Assembly (NCBI RefSeq): GCF_001316285.1 | Contig: NZ_BBDO01000011.1 | Span: 1 to 42,802 of the forward strand | Direction of reading: 5' to 3' | Length of the DNA stretch: 42,802 nt | Source of the DNA: Vulcanisaeta sp. JCM 16161 | Lineage (GTDB): Archaea; Thermoproteota; Thermoprotei; Thermoproteales; Thermocladiaceae | Part shown: positions 17,683 to 26,326 of the stretch, piece by piece | Numbering within the stretch: the first letter of the stretch is position 1 | Layout: every line of letters begins with the position of its first letter | The notes under the pieces: generated by a model | Databases searched by the model: none | What the model saw: only the letters and a program-made list of their open reading frames with translations | What the model was told of the DNA's origin: nothing | Made by a program: the position numbers and the translations under genes

Positions 17683-19098
17683 TCATTGCCCGAGGAGCCT
17701 CCTAATGTACGTGATGAGCTATCCACCGTAAACAGGCCGCCAATCCCGGCGCCGGCGATTATGAATATGGTCGCGAGGAACCTCTGTACGTAGTCCCCGA
17801 GGTCCCTGAAGCCGTTAATCGCCCTCACGAGATTTACGACGCTGAGCCAGTAGCTGAGTAGCCAATCGGCGTGGCTGGGCTCCAGGCATTATTCAACACG
17901 CCGTAGAGCCTCACTAGACATGCTATATTACGCCTAGTACCATTAATGGTAATACTCCCTGGCGTGACGTTGATCACCAACTCCCTATAACCCACTGGGG
18001 TGGGGCTTGGTAGGCTGTAATTAATGCCCAGGCCACTCATGAACTGTGCTAGGGGCTGTATCGTATTGGTAAAGCCCGTGATGTTAACGGGCTCAAGCCA
18101 ATTACTCGGCTTTACCGTGGCGTTGCAGGCGGTTACTGACTCATTCCCAACCCTAAGGAGGCTCGTGTTAGTACTGAAGCCACTGCCCCAGAGCCATATT
18201 GTGGTTGGCTCGGTAATGAGGGCGACGGCAGTCCCATTACCGAGGTTCACGGCTTGGACGCCGTAGTAGGCACCACAAACGCCGTTGGGGCACGTTATTG
18301 GGCTTAGGGCGGGGCTTGTGGTGATTGTGTAGACCTCAACGTGGACGAGGTCAAGGGCTCCGGTGGGGAGTATTACCGGCATGAGTGGTGTGGTGTAATT
18401 ACTAACTGTATTATTGAGCCTGAGCCAGAGCCAGTAGGTGGTCGCATTACGCACTGGCTGTTCAAGGACTACTATCGTGGGTGTGAATCCAAAGCCCCAC
18501 TGAGTGGTCACTAGGACGCCCGGCCTGTCGGCGGTGAATAGGGCTATTGAGTATATGCTGGGCATGTTGAGGGGGTAGGCGGTGGTGACTACGTGGAGCG
18601 AGGCGATTATTGGCTGTGCAACGCCCACCAACAGCCCCGAGGCTATCCCAATGTAGGCTATTAGGTAGGCCGCGTCCCCATCCCTGAGGCTAATGAGGAG
18701 GCTGGCCATGATGAGGACTGGGTAGTACTGATACATCACGTAGGCCACCTGGTAAATGGCTAGTACGAGCCAGAGGGCATTGTTAATTTTGAGCAGTAAA
18801 TCCGCGAGTGCCCCAATGGCGTTGGTGCCTGCCCAGCCCATGCCAGTGGCAACCCCATTAATTATTTCGAGTGTGAGGCTCGTGCTCGTTACCGCCAGGG
18901 ATATTGACTCGTACCCACCCGTGGGTGGCGGTGGTGGGTTCCCCGGCATGAGTGGTGCGGTGATGCCTATCACAATGCCTATTGCGATCAGGCCTGCAAA
19001 CCGCCCAGGCTGAACCTGCGGGTGGTCAGCATGGCAAGTGCGGTAAGACCAACGGCCATCGCCAACAGCCCCCACTCAGGGGTTGGGGGTTGGCCCAT
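17683..19098 (-). CDS. Large polytopic membrane protein with a glycosylated extracellular domain (frameshifted in this sequence)
   Basis: About 470 residues. The start is ATG 19098, 30.5 nt from the TAATTA box at 19126-19131. N-terminal helices are LLAMAVGLTALAMLTT and GLIAIGIVIGITAPLM. A middle block has ALWLVLAIYQVAYVMYQYYP and LIAYIGIASGLLVGVAQPII. A large exported domain follows with about ten N-glycosylation sequons and cysteines (SPITCPNGVCGAYYG). After a frame change near 17880, the last helix is FLATIFIIAGAGIGGLF. The architecture of helices around a big outer loop recalls VirB6-type channel proteins, but no sequence motif proves it. It is divergent from the next membrane-protein gene. 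Confidence 0.6.
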
Positions 19099-19125
19099 GC
19101 CGGCTGGCCCGAGCCCACGCATCCC

Positions 19126-19131
19126 TAATTA
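19126..19131. promoter_or_regulatory. Bidirectional TAATTA promoter between membrane-protein genes
   Basis: CCCTAATTAGGG palindrome, centre 19128.5, 25.5 nt before plus ATG 19154 and 30.5 nt before minus ATG 19098. Confidence 0.65.
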
Positions 19132-19153
19132 GGGCGTGTTGCCAAGCCCGTCG

Positions 19154-20080
19154 ATGACCGTGTCCGCGGATTGGCTCTACATCATCGCCTCAATCGCAGG
19201 CGCGGAGGTGCTCTACCTCGGCATTAGGTACCAATACTCGGGGCCTAGGTTCAGGCAGGAGGTTTGGGAGTGGGTTTGGTCCTACGTATTGGCTTGGGTC
19301 GCGGTGATCGGCGTCCTGGGCGCCTACCAGGGGGCGCCCGTCATGAGCCGGGTCATCGCCCAGGGGCTTGGGCTTCAGGCCCTACAACCGAGCCTAGGCA
19401 CCATCGAGGGCTACATGGAGTGCACGGGCATGTCCTGGGCCTCTGGTACGCCGTCGTCACGGCGATGAGGGCCATTGGCAGTGTCGAGGTTGCTGGGCTT
19501 AGGCTCGGCATCTTCTCGGCGCTGGCTAGCTACCTCAGTACGATGACGAGCCTCCAGTGGGATGCCTATGAGGGCTTCGTGATCGACCTGTCAATACTCT
19601 ACGTATTGACCGTGTTCTGGACGTACATGAACAGGTACGGCATCTGGATAATAACCACAAGCCTATTGATCCCACGCTCAACCAGGGGCTTGGGGGCCAC
19701 ATTCACAGCCTACTACCTGGTCCTCACGGTAATGCTCCCCGTAATGTACGGCATACTCAACGCGGAGTTACCCTACGTCCAGGTAATACCCTACTGCCAG
19801 GGGGCGGGCCTCTGCGACCCACTCCAGTACCTCCGTAGTGTTCCCGACCTCGTAAACCCAACGGTTTGGGGTGAGGTTGGGCAGTGCCTACTCCGTGACC
19901 TAGGCGCCGTAGGCTCCAGGGGCTTGGGAATGCGATGGGCATGAGCCCAGTCAGCGCCTTCCACGCCTTCACCTGGGACCTGTGGCTAGCCCTCTCCTAC
20001 GCAATCACCTTCGCCATAGCCTCTACCTCGCCAGGCTCATTGACGCCGGCGCCTTCAGGCTACTGGAGGCCATAACCTAA
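19154..20080 (+). CDS. Polytopic membrane protein, VirB6/CedA-like candidate (frameshifted in this sequence)
   Basis: About 308 residues with six or seven hydrophobic segments: WLYIIASIAGAEVLYLG, YVLAWVAVIGVLGAY, an Ala/Gly-rich pair around GIFSALASYLSTMTS, LSILYVLTVFWTYMN, TAYYLVLTVMLPVMYGILN, and WLALSYAITFAIASLYLARL near the end. The PRSTRGLGATFTAYYLV segment is of the kind found at the end of VirB6/CedA channel proteins. That family call is an inference from topology and from VirB4-like genes elsewhere in the element. Frame changes are near 19440, 19920 and 20025. ATG 19154 is exactly 25.5 nt after the promoter centre. Confidence 0.5.
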
Positions 20081-20168
20081 CCAGGGCCTGGGCTTGTCTA
20101 CCTACCGCGCCATGGGCCAGTCCATTACCTGCGCATCACTAATTTAGTGCCGTTGGCGAGGCCTGGCG

Positions 20169-20504
20169 ATGAGTGTACGGGCCCATCAACGAAGGGGTAC
20201 TAGGCACCCAATTTGGCTTGTCGCTTGGGTCACTACGTTAGGCGTGCTCCTGGCCCTGGCCGTGTTCACAAGCCACAGTTGGCTTGGCCTGGCGAGGCAC
20301 GTGACCTACGCCCTCATAGACTCGGTCATGGCCGCCCTCGCACTCCTGGTGGTACTCAGGGAGTGGAGGGGAGCGCTGGCGCTGGGTGTGGTGCTCCTGG
20401 TAATCGCCATGGCCGGCGCAGGCCTCAACACCGTAATTAGGCCATTATCATGGCTCCTAAGCCTCACCGAGTCAGTGCCGAGGTTATTCCAACCCACTGG
20501 CTAA
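20169..20504 (+). CDS. Small membrane protein, three or four helices
   Basis: The 111-residue protein has a basic N-terminus (MSVRAHQRRGTRHP) and hydrophobic helices WLVAWVTTLGVLLALAVFT, VTYALIDSVMAALALLVVL, ALALGVVLLVIAMAGAGL and a short terminal one. TAATTTA at 20140-20146 is about 26 nt upstream. The stop TAA is embedded in the TAATTA box of the next gene. Function unknown; small VirB3-like proteins have similar size and topology, but no motif supports that name. Confidence 0.55.
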   Translation: MSVRAHQRRGTRHPIWLVAWVTTLGVLLALAVFTSHSWLGLARHVTYALIDSVMAALALLVVLREWRGALALGVVLLVIAMAGAGLNTVIRPLSWLLSLTESVPRLFQPTG

Positions 20505-20537
20505 TTAAGTCCGTTCAACCCTAATCGACGACCGAGC

Positions 20538-20746
20538 ATGAAGCTTGGGGAGCGCGCAATAGGACTGCTGGTAATGGCTTAGTACTGGCAATAACACTGG
20601 TAGTACTACTGCCAATAGGTGGGAGGCCAATAATGCCGAAGCCAGCACCACACGAGTTGGTGCCAATGATTGTTGGTGTACCAATCAGCGGTGGCCCGCC
20701 AATTTGGCTATGCCAACCAAGCCCGTTCGTAATGTGCCCAATGTAA
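20538..20746 (+). CDS. Small secreted protein (one frame change)
   Basis: ATG 20538 gives MKLGERAIGLLVM and, after a shift near 20579, GLVLAITLVVLLPIGGRPIM, a clear signal or anchor helix. A short Pro-rich exported tail with two cysteines (IWLCQPSPFVMCPM) follows. A TAATTA box at 20502-20507 lies 33.5 nt upstream. It precedes the large surface protein gene in the same direction. Confidence 0.45.
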
Positions 20747-20849
20747 TACCATAATGCCCAGGTTCAAAGGTTAAAACCTCCGTGTTTTTCTATTCTATTC
20801 CACAATAAGGGCTAATTAGGCGGTACCGTGACTGGGGAATTGACCACAT

Positions 20850-22077
20850 ATGAAGCCAATAAGGACAATGGGGCTAGTTGGGATAGTACTAACGCTGGTA
20901 CTAGCCGTAATAGCCAAGCCTGGCTTGGCAATGCTCTACTGGCGCTGGGGCGGTGTACCACACGTGGTTTTCGGCACGACTCCTACACCACGCCAACAAG
21001 TGGCTTGACAATAGTTTACCAGCAGAACCCAAGTGGCTTTGCTGGGCATGGCACTGCTTATAGGCCAAGCACTGGCGCCTACACGACCAGTGTTAATGCG
21101 CCGGTGAATACGTATGTAATCACGAGGACTATAACGAGGACGCAGGAAATAGTGTACCACACGTACACTATAATCACTAGGTACTACTACCCAGTCATAA
21201 GCTACATCACCCAGTACCTAATGACCTGGCAAACGCCACAGGGCATGTGCCAGAATGGGCTTTGTGGCGTGAACCCAAGCCTCCTAATACCAACCAGTGG
21301 CTTCACAATAAAGAGTAGTAACAGCCCTAACCAATGGGGCCACTACACATACATACCGGCAATAACGGCAGTATTCAACTACACGGGCTTTGGTTTACAA
21401 GTCATTGTAGCCTACAAACCCGTTATCACGGGCTGGAGCACAGGCACCTCAAGCTCAAGCTATACAACGGCAAGTACAAGCACCTTCACGACCTACAGCC
21501 AGCAGGTTAATACCTACACCCAGTACATCACCCAAACAACCACCACAACACCAACAGGCACACCACCCACCATTAACACTCAATTCATAAGCTACAATGG
21601 TGGTGGAGGCAATACACCGCAACCAGGGTCAAATGCTACTGTTTACTACCCAGTGTATAGTACTAGCCTCAACCTCTGGACTACTGCCCAGAAGGCACTA
21701 CTCTTCACTGGGGCCTCGGTTGAGGACGCCATTGGCGATGCCCTGGGCTACATCGGCAGTGGCTTGTCCAGTGCCGGTACTTGGCTGGAGAGTACTAACA
21801 ACCCAATTGGCCAAGCCCTTGGTGGCTTCCTCCAGTGGTTTGGTAATGGATTGGCCAGCATTGGTTATGACCTGGCGTCAGCGGGCAAGCTCGTTGGCCA
21901 GTACGCCCAGTGGCTGGGCACGAGTGGCAGTTGGGAGTCACTGCAAGTGAGCCCGGGGCAGAGCTACAATATTAGCCCGACCTATAGTACCACTTATAAT
22001 GGCTGGGGTAGCCACTATTTAGTGGGCCCTTCAACATCTACCCAACGCCACAGCCAATAAGCCTCGGTTGGCCGTAA
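20850..22077 (+). CDS. Large secreted Thr/Ser/Tyr-rich surface protein (frameshifted in this sequence)
   Basis: ATG 20850 encodes a signal peptide (MGLVGIVLTLVLAVIAKPGLA) that continues out of frame near 21003 into the main body. The body is an exported protein of about 400 residues with a YVITRTITRTQEIVYHTYTI beta-type stretch, a Thr/Ser-rich low-complexity linker around TTTTTPTGTPPTINTQ, and a helical Gly/Ala-rich C-terminal part (EDAIGDALGYIGSGLSSAGT). After another frame change near 22020 the natural end is YPTPQPISLGWP at 22077, right before a hairpin. It looks like a cell-surface adhesin or pilus-associated protein. No family was recognised. Confidence 0.5.
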
Positions 22078-22078
22078 A

Positions 22079-22099
22079 GCCCCTGGGCTAGCCAGGGGC
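22079..22099. terminator. GC hairpin
   Basis: GCCCCTGG-GCTAG-CCAGGGGC begins two bases after the surface-protein stop. Confidence 0.55.
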
Positions 22100-22169
22100 C
22101 CTCAAAATCAAAAACTCCTTTTCCCTCCTTTATCCTCACGTCAAGTGCTTGGTTGGCCGGCAAAAGGCA

Positions 22170-22306
22170 TTTAAAGTAGTCCTGTAGAGGGAGTATGGCG
22201 GGGTGGGCTGGCCCCCTTGGCCTGCATACCCTGTCATCACTGTTCAGCACCGAGAGGTTAGCCCATCGGGCCTAGCCCCACCCCGCTCATCATAATGAGG
22301 CATTGC
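22170..22306. other. Short region with a possible 26-aa gene, otherwise unassigned
   Basis: A TTTAAA box at 22170-22175 precedes ATG 22195 by about 22.5 nt, and a 26-residue frame follows (MAGWAGPLGLHTLSSLFSTE). The evidence is only the box and its spacing. Nothing else is visible before the convergent minus-strand gene. Confidence 0.2.
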
Positions 22307-23153
22307 CTAGGGAGTAAAGCCTGGCGATGGGGCAAGGGGCGTTTCATTAACTGGCTCTGGCCAGGAGACGACTGCCCTACCATCGTCCCAATAAACCCAG
22401 GCATTGCTGACCCACTCACCAGTACCACCGCCAACACCAAAGCTCGGGCTGGTAGCCAGGCCGAGCCATTCCAGTAGTAGAGGGCTAGTATGATGTTTGC
22501 ATTGGTGAAGTTCACGCCCTCCCAATTGCCATAACCACCAACCACTAGGGTTGTGTCACTACCAATTATTGTAGCATTACCCACTGGGTACTGGTAGTAC
22601 CAATGGACGTTGAGGCCGTCAAGGCTGTAGCCGAAGTAGGCGATGCCATTGGCTATCCTTATGATGAGCCACCCGCAGGTGGCTCCATAAACAACAACAC
22701 TATAGAGGGATACTGGGTTTGATTGGCATGATATTACACCATTACTCATAGTAGTGCATACAGGTGGTGACCAAGTGGCTTCAATGAAGCCTGGCTCCCC
22801 AACCCCATTCACCTCATACGCCTTTGTCGAGTATACGTCCTGTATCCAGTAGCCGTTGCTCAACTTGGCGTTGAGTTGTATTGAGTAGGTGTTTGGTATT
22901 GCCGTGTTCACGCAGTAGTAGCCCGCGAGGCAGTCGTGTTTGGCCCAATGTAGGCAATGCCGGCTGCCTGGTTTGTTACCCTCATCAAGCCCTGGGTTGG
23001 TTGTGGCTTTGGTGGTTGTGGGCTTGTTTGATTAGTGGCTTGGGTTTGGTGCGTGTGGGTTAGTAGGAGTATTATGCCTGCCCCAATGACTAGGGCTAGG
23101 GTGAGTAGGAATAGTCCGAGGAACACCAGGCCGATCACCCTCAGGACGCCCAT
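22307..23153 (-). CDS. Membrane-anchored, thermopsin-like secreted protein (frameshifted in this sequence)
   Basis: About 280 residues. The N-terminal helix is VLRVIGLVFLGLFLLTLALV, followed by a Thr/Gln/Pro linker. The exported domain contains NTYSIQLNAKLSNGYWIQDV, ATWSPPVCTTMSNGVISCQS, IANGIAYFGYSLDGLNVHWY and, after a frame change near 22470, GVGGGTGEWVSNAWVYWDDG. The QLN...YWIQDV and GG.TGE patterns resemble the thermopsin (A5) peptidase family of thermoacidophilic archaea, though I cannot point to certain catalytic residues. TAATAA centred at 23178.5 is exactly 25.5 nt from ATG 23153. Confidence 0.45.
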
Positions 23154-23207
23154 TGACCGCCCTGAGTTTCGGCATTAATAACTCATATTAATAATTAACG
23201 GAATCAC

Positions 23208-23213
23208 TAATTA
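23208..23213 (+). promoter_or_regulatory. TAATTA promoter box
   Basis: The centre at 23210.5 is 25.5 nt before GTG 23236. Confidence 0.6.
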
Positions 23214-23235
23214 GGTTTGTGCTGGGCTTAACCAC

Positions 23236-23537
23236 GTGTCTGTTGAGTGCCTTGCGCAGGCCCTCTATGGTTTGCTCCACGGCTCGAGGGCAAGCACCTG
23301 GCTCTGGCCTGGCAGGGTGGTGAGGTTCATGGGCGTGTGTGGGGCGGGTAGCACAAGGCGCGTTAACTCACTGCTTGTGAGGCTCGCTGACATGGGCCTA
23401 ATAACCAGGGTTGGGAGGCGTGGTGGGAGAGTCATGTACTGGTGCCCAGGGACTCGGAGCTCGCGGTCATGGCGAGGAGGCTGGAATTGAGCGAGTTCAT
23501 CAGGTTCATGACCGAGTTACTGAGCGATGGTGACTAG
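23236..23537 (+). CDS. Winged-helix DNA-binding protein (one frame change)
   Basis: GTG 23236 is set by the promoter spacing. About 100 residues: SVECLAQALYGLLHGSRAST, a helix-turn-helix with RRVNSLLVRLADMGLITRVG, a wing GRRGGRVMYW, and after a shift near 23448 LAVMARRLELSEFIRFMTEL. The wHTH pattern supports a transcription regulator. Its TAG stop shares CTAG with the stop of the convergent VWA gene. Confidence 0.6.
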
Positions 23538-24902
23538 GCCCCGGCAATGCCGGGGCTCAGGAACCCGAGGACATCACCCGGGGACTTGGCAATAATGGCT
23601 TTACCAGCCTCGATATAGGGCTTGACCCAGTCATAATAATCAGCCGGCTCTAGGATTATCAGCCTAGTCCTCTCGAAGGCCCTACTAACCAAATCCATAC
23701 TAACATCAGGGTCAATGGCGTCAGTAATTATTATCGACTCACCATCGAGCTTACTAGCCAATTCAAGGGCCTTAACGATTGACGTGCCACCATCGGCAGT
23801 AAGCCTCAATAACGCCTCAATGGTAATTGAACCACTACCCAGGTCATGGACATCAACATCGAAGGCGTAGGCGTGGACATCACCATACCTAAGGATTAGC
23901 TGATGGCTAGGGCAGTGGCCACGCTGACCTTCTCCATGCCCGTGCCCGGCATAGGCTCACCCATTGAGCCCGAGCGGTCAATAATCACGTTGAATTTACG
24001 GCCACTAACACGCTCGAGGCCGTAATGAATAGTGGCTAGGCGTAAAGTCCTAACTGGCTCTGGAAGCATCAAGTCCTTCACAGTGAAGTCACTAATCCTC
24101 TGGCTAAGCCATAGGCGCTTGGGTAGCCAATGCCCTTAATATGGCCCTCACTGAGCCTCTCGACAAACTCATCAACTAGCCTAGCCACATTAGACAGTAT
24201 CCTAGCCATGCGCCTAAGCTCCTCGGGGCTAGTGAATAGGATGCTTGACTCCTCAAGCCCCCTGGAGTGGCTTGGTTGAAGCTGGGCGTTTGGGTACCTA
24301 GCTCAATTGATTGAGGGCGTTATCAAACTCTGCCCTAGTCTCCACGGCATTGAGGACCTGCTTGGCAATGGCCTGTACTAGTAATTGTATTGTGGCTTTT
24401 TGAGTATTATCAAGGGCATTGGCTGGGGCCATTAATAATGACTTGGCGCCAGTACGGGCTTACCGCCGAACTGCTTCATGTTCTCAAGCCCCATTTTAGC
24501 CAAGTCCGCCCACTCCTCACTCTTCGCCAATTCCCTGAAGTTCCTAAGGACTAGCCTTAGGAACCAGGTGCCAGCGTAGAAGCTTAGGCTCTGGCTACCT
24601 GTGGTGTACGCCCTAATGACCCTTAACTCCCTACTCCTCCTATACTCCTCCATTACCAAGTGCCACACGAGCTCTGGCTGTGTCCTAAACCTCATGACCT
24701 CGATGCTCAGGTCGTGGATGCCGTACGCGTCAGCCGTCATGAATAGTCTGGGCCACATGCTATTGCCATCCCTGTAGCGATCCCTGAAGTACTCAATCAT
24801 TGATTGCAGGACGTCGTATGGTGGTGGCACCACCCACTTGATGTAGCCGAACCTCTCAATCGAGCCCTTCTCCTCACTACCACCACTGGGCATGATTAGC
24901 AT
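23534..24902 (-). CDS. VWA-domain protein, ViaA-like partner of the MoxR ATPase (frameshifted in this sequence)
   Basis: About 455 residues. The N-terminal helical half runs from FGYIKWVVPPPYDVLQSMIE to NMKQFGGKPV, followed by a further helical region (EELRRMARILSNVARLVDEF). The C-terminal von Willebrand A domain has the complete MIDAS metal site: NVIIDRSGSMG (DxSxS), TADGGTSIVKAL (Thr) and SIIITDAIDPDV (Asp). The order of helical N-terminus then VWA at the C-end matches CoxE/ViaA-type proteins that work with MoxR AAA ATPases. The partner is encoded 1.4 kb upstream. Frame changes are near 24440, 24310, 24090 and 23900. ATG 24902 is 25.5 nt from a TAATTA centre. Confidence 0.75.
23538..23556. 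terminator. Perfect GC hairpin between convergent genes
   Basis: GCCCCGGC-AAT-GCCGGGGC overlaps the last codons of the VWA gene and follows the plus-strand stop directly. Confidence 0.6.
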
Positions 24903-24916
24903 GCCCGTTAAGGCCC

Positions 24917-24930
24917 TAATTAGCTAATTA
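24917..24930. promoter_or_regulatory. Double TAATTA bidirectional promoter
   Basis: Two TAATTA boxes (24917-24922 and 24925-24930) lie between divergent genes. The second, centred at 24927.5, is exactly 25.5 nt from both minus ATG 24902 and plus ATG 24953. Confidence 0.65.
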
Positions 24931-24952
24931 GCCCCAATGCCAGCAATGGGGC

Positions 24953-25177
24953 ATGCCGATTAAGGTTATTGAGGCCAATGGTAGGGAGTACGCCATTGTT
25001 TACGCTGTAATTGATGGTAAGTTGGTCGTAATCGACATTGGCGAGGTTCACCACGCCCCTGGCGAGGCGTATATAGTACCCACGAGCCCGAGTGAACGTG
25101 AACTGGCCTATAGGGCTTGGCTTAGTAGATTCGCAAGCCTAAGGGATAGAATCAAGCCCCGCCCAAGGCGGGGCTAG
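24953..25177 (+). CDS. Small beta-rich protein (74 aa)
   Basis: Starts at ATG 24953, at the ideal promoter distance. MPIKVIEANGREYAIVYAVI and GKLVVIDIGEVHH form a beta meander, then a helix RELAYRAWLSRFASL and a basic tail RIKPRPRRG. The final codons lie in the terminator hairpin. It looks like a small SH3/barrel-like nucleic acid binding protein, which is speculative. Confidence 0.6.
   Translation: MPIKVIEANGREYAIVYAVIDGKLVVIDIGEVHHAPGEAYIVPTSPSERELAYRAWLSRFASLRDRIKPRPRRG
25156..25174. terminator. Perfect GC hairpin between convergent genes
   Basis: GCCCCGCC-CAA-GGCGGGGC encodes the C-terminal residues of the plus-strand gene. The CTAG that follows holds both stops. Confidence 0.6.
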
Positions 25178-25929
25178 GCATAAGCCATTAAGCCCCGCCA
25201 GATTGGGCACGCTGGGGCAAAACGGCATGGGCACTTGGCCTTGATGACAAGGCTGGGCTTTTCACCATTCCATGAATCAAGGACTTGCTTGACGGCATAT
25301 AGGTAGTCAAGTCCCTGCCTGGCCAGGGGCTGTAGGTCTTTGCCATTATAGGGTATAATGCGTCGTAGGTCACGAGCCAGCCTTGGCAATATTATAGTAA
25401 TCCCTCAATAACCAGTAGTAGAGGCTAGTTGCAACTCATGGGTTGGGTGTGGGTGGCTTGACTTTACCTCAACAAGGTGCCACTCACCATCACGCCCAAG
25501 CAGTATGTCCGGGCTGAAGCCAATGATTAGTTCAGCCCCGTTATGCGTGATGATTGTTTGATAACTCACACCCACCTGTATTGCCCAACCCGGGTTGTTG
25601 GCTGTGACGGCGTTTATGTAGGCTTCATGGATGGCTAAGCCCATGGCGATGTCCCTAATATCATCAAGGCCCCTACCCGTGACCGAGCCATTCACGACCC
25701 TCACCTGCCAACAATGGCCCCGCGCAACCTACACCTCAGGCTGAGGCCACTGGCACGCGTCATTAACCATTGACGGGCCGAGGAGGCAATCACCACCATC
25801 ACTCCTAATTAGGGCGTAGCCGTCACGCAGTTCGAGCCTAGACACGACGTCGCCAAGGTGCTTGGGCAGTAATTCATCCCTGGCTATGGAGAAGACCGCC
25901 TTCAAAGGCGGTAGGTTTGGAAGCCTCAT
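25174..25929 (-). CDS. Cas4-like PD-(D/E)XK nuclease with Fe-S cysteines (frameshifted in this sequence)
   Basis: The nuclease core shows IAMGLAIHEAYINAV (conserved His), LIIGFSPDILLGRDGEWHLV (Asp) running into EVKSS (Glu-x-Lys), and a following QLAS motif, the catalytic series of Cas4/RecB-type nucleases. The C-terminal VIKAKCPCRFAPACPIW supplies three of the cysteines that bind a 4Fe-4S cluster in Cas4. An upstream 66-residue segment (MRLPNLPPLKAVFSIARDEL to about 25729) probably forms the N-terminus, although it may be a separate gene. Frame changes occur near 25735 and 25405. There is no CRISPR array or other cas gene in the window, so this is probably a solo Cas4-like enzyme of the element. 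Confidence 0.6.
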
Positions 25930-25959
25930 CCTCGGCCCATGGGCGGCTTTGGCGCATCC

Positions 25960-25965
25960 TAATTA
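25960..25965. promoter_or_regulatory. Bidirectional TAATTA promoter
   Basis: CCTAATTAGG, centre 25962.5, 27.5 nt from plus ATG 25990 and 33.5 nt from minus ATG 25929. Confidence 0.6.
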
Positions 25966-25989
25966 GGGCCTGAAGGCCGTAAAGGCCGT

Positions 25990-26307
25990 ATGGACCGCGG
26001 CGACCGTGGTGGTAGGGGCTTGGTGATTAACCACCTGGGGAAGGAGTTGAGGGTGAATAGGAGGGAGGGCAGGGTCTACCTGACGATGAGCGATAGCGAT
26101 AAGTCGGTGACGATGGCATTACCACCCGAGGAGGCGCTGACGCTCGGTACATACCTACAGGTGAATGCGCAGGCTATAATCTCGAGCATGGGCGCGGTGA
26201 TCGGTTCCAAGAGGGGTAGGGACTCCTCGGCAAAGGCGGCGACGGCCCCGAGGCAGAGGGAGTCTGAGGAGGTGGGGATTGGGGATGAGGACGTTAGTGA
26301 GGAATAG
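25990..26307 (+). CDS. Small protein, possibly a regulator (105 aa)
   Basis: Uninterrupted from ATG 25990. Strands RGLVINHLGKELRVNRREG and VYLTMSDSDKSVTMALPPEE are followed by a helix LTLGTYLQVNAQAIISSMGA and an acidic, Ser-rich disordered tail. It overlaps no other gene and ends on a perfect hairpin. Function unknown. Confidence 0.6.
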   Translation: MDRGDRGGRGLVINHLGKELRVNRREGRVYLTMSDSDKSVTMALPPEEALTLGTYLQVNAQAIISSMGAVIGSKRGRDSSAKAATAPRQRESEEVGIGDEDVSEE

Positions 26308-26325
26308 CCCCGCCTCAGGCGGGGC
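26307..26325. terminator. Perfect GC hairpin between convergent genes
   Basis: GCCCCGCC-TCA-GGCGGGGC sits between the plus-strand gene end and the MoxR gene stop (26327-26329). Confidence 0.65.
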
Positions 26326-26326
26326 A

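Noticed and set aside
20850..22077. A CRISPR or other repeat array in the Thr-rich region
   Set aside because: The repeats are short codon-level biases for Thr and Ser within one reading frame, not regularly spaced identical repeats.
22038..22250. A 70-residue minus-strand frame
   Set aside because: It overlaps the surface-protein end and its terminator, has low-complexity translation and no promoter.
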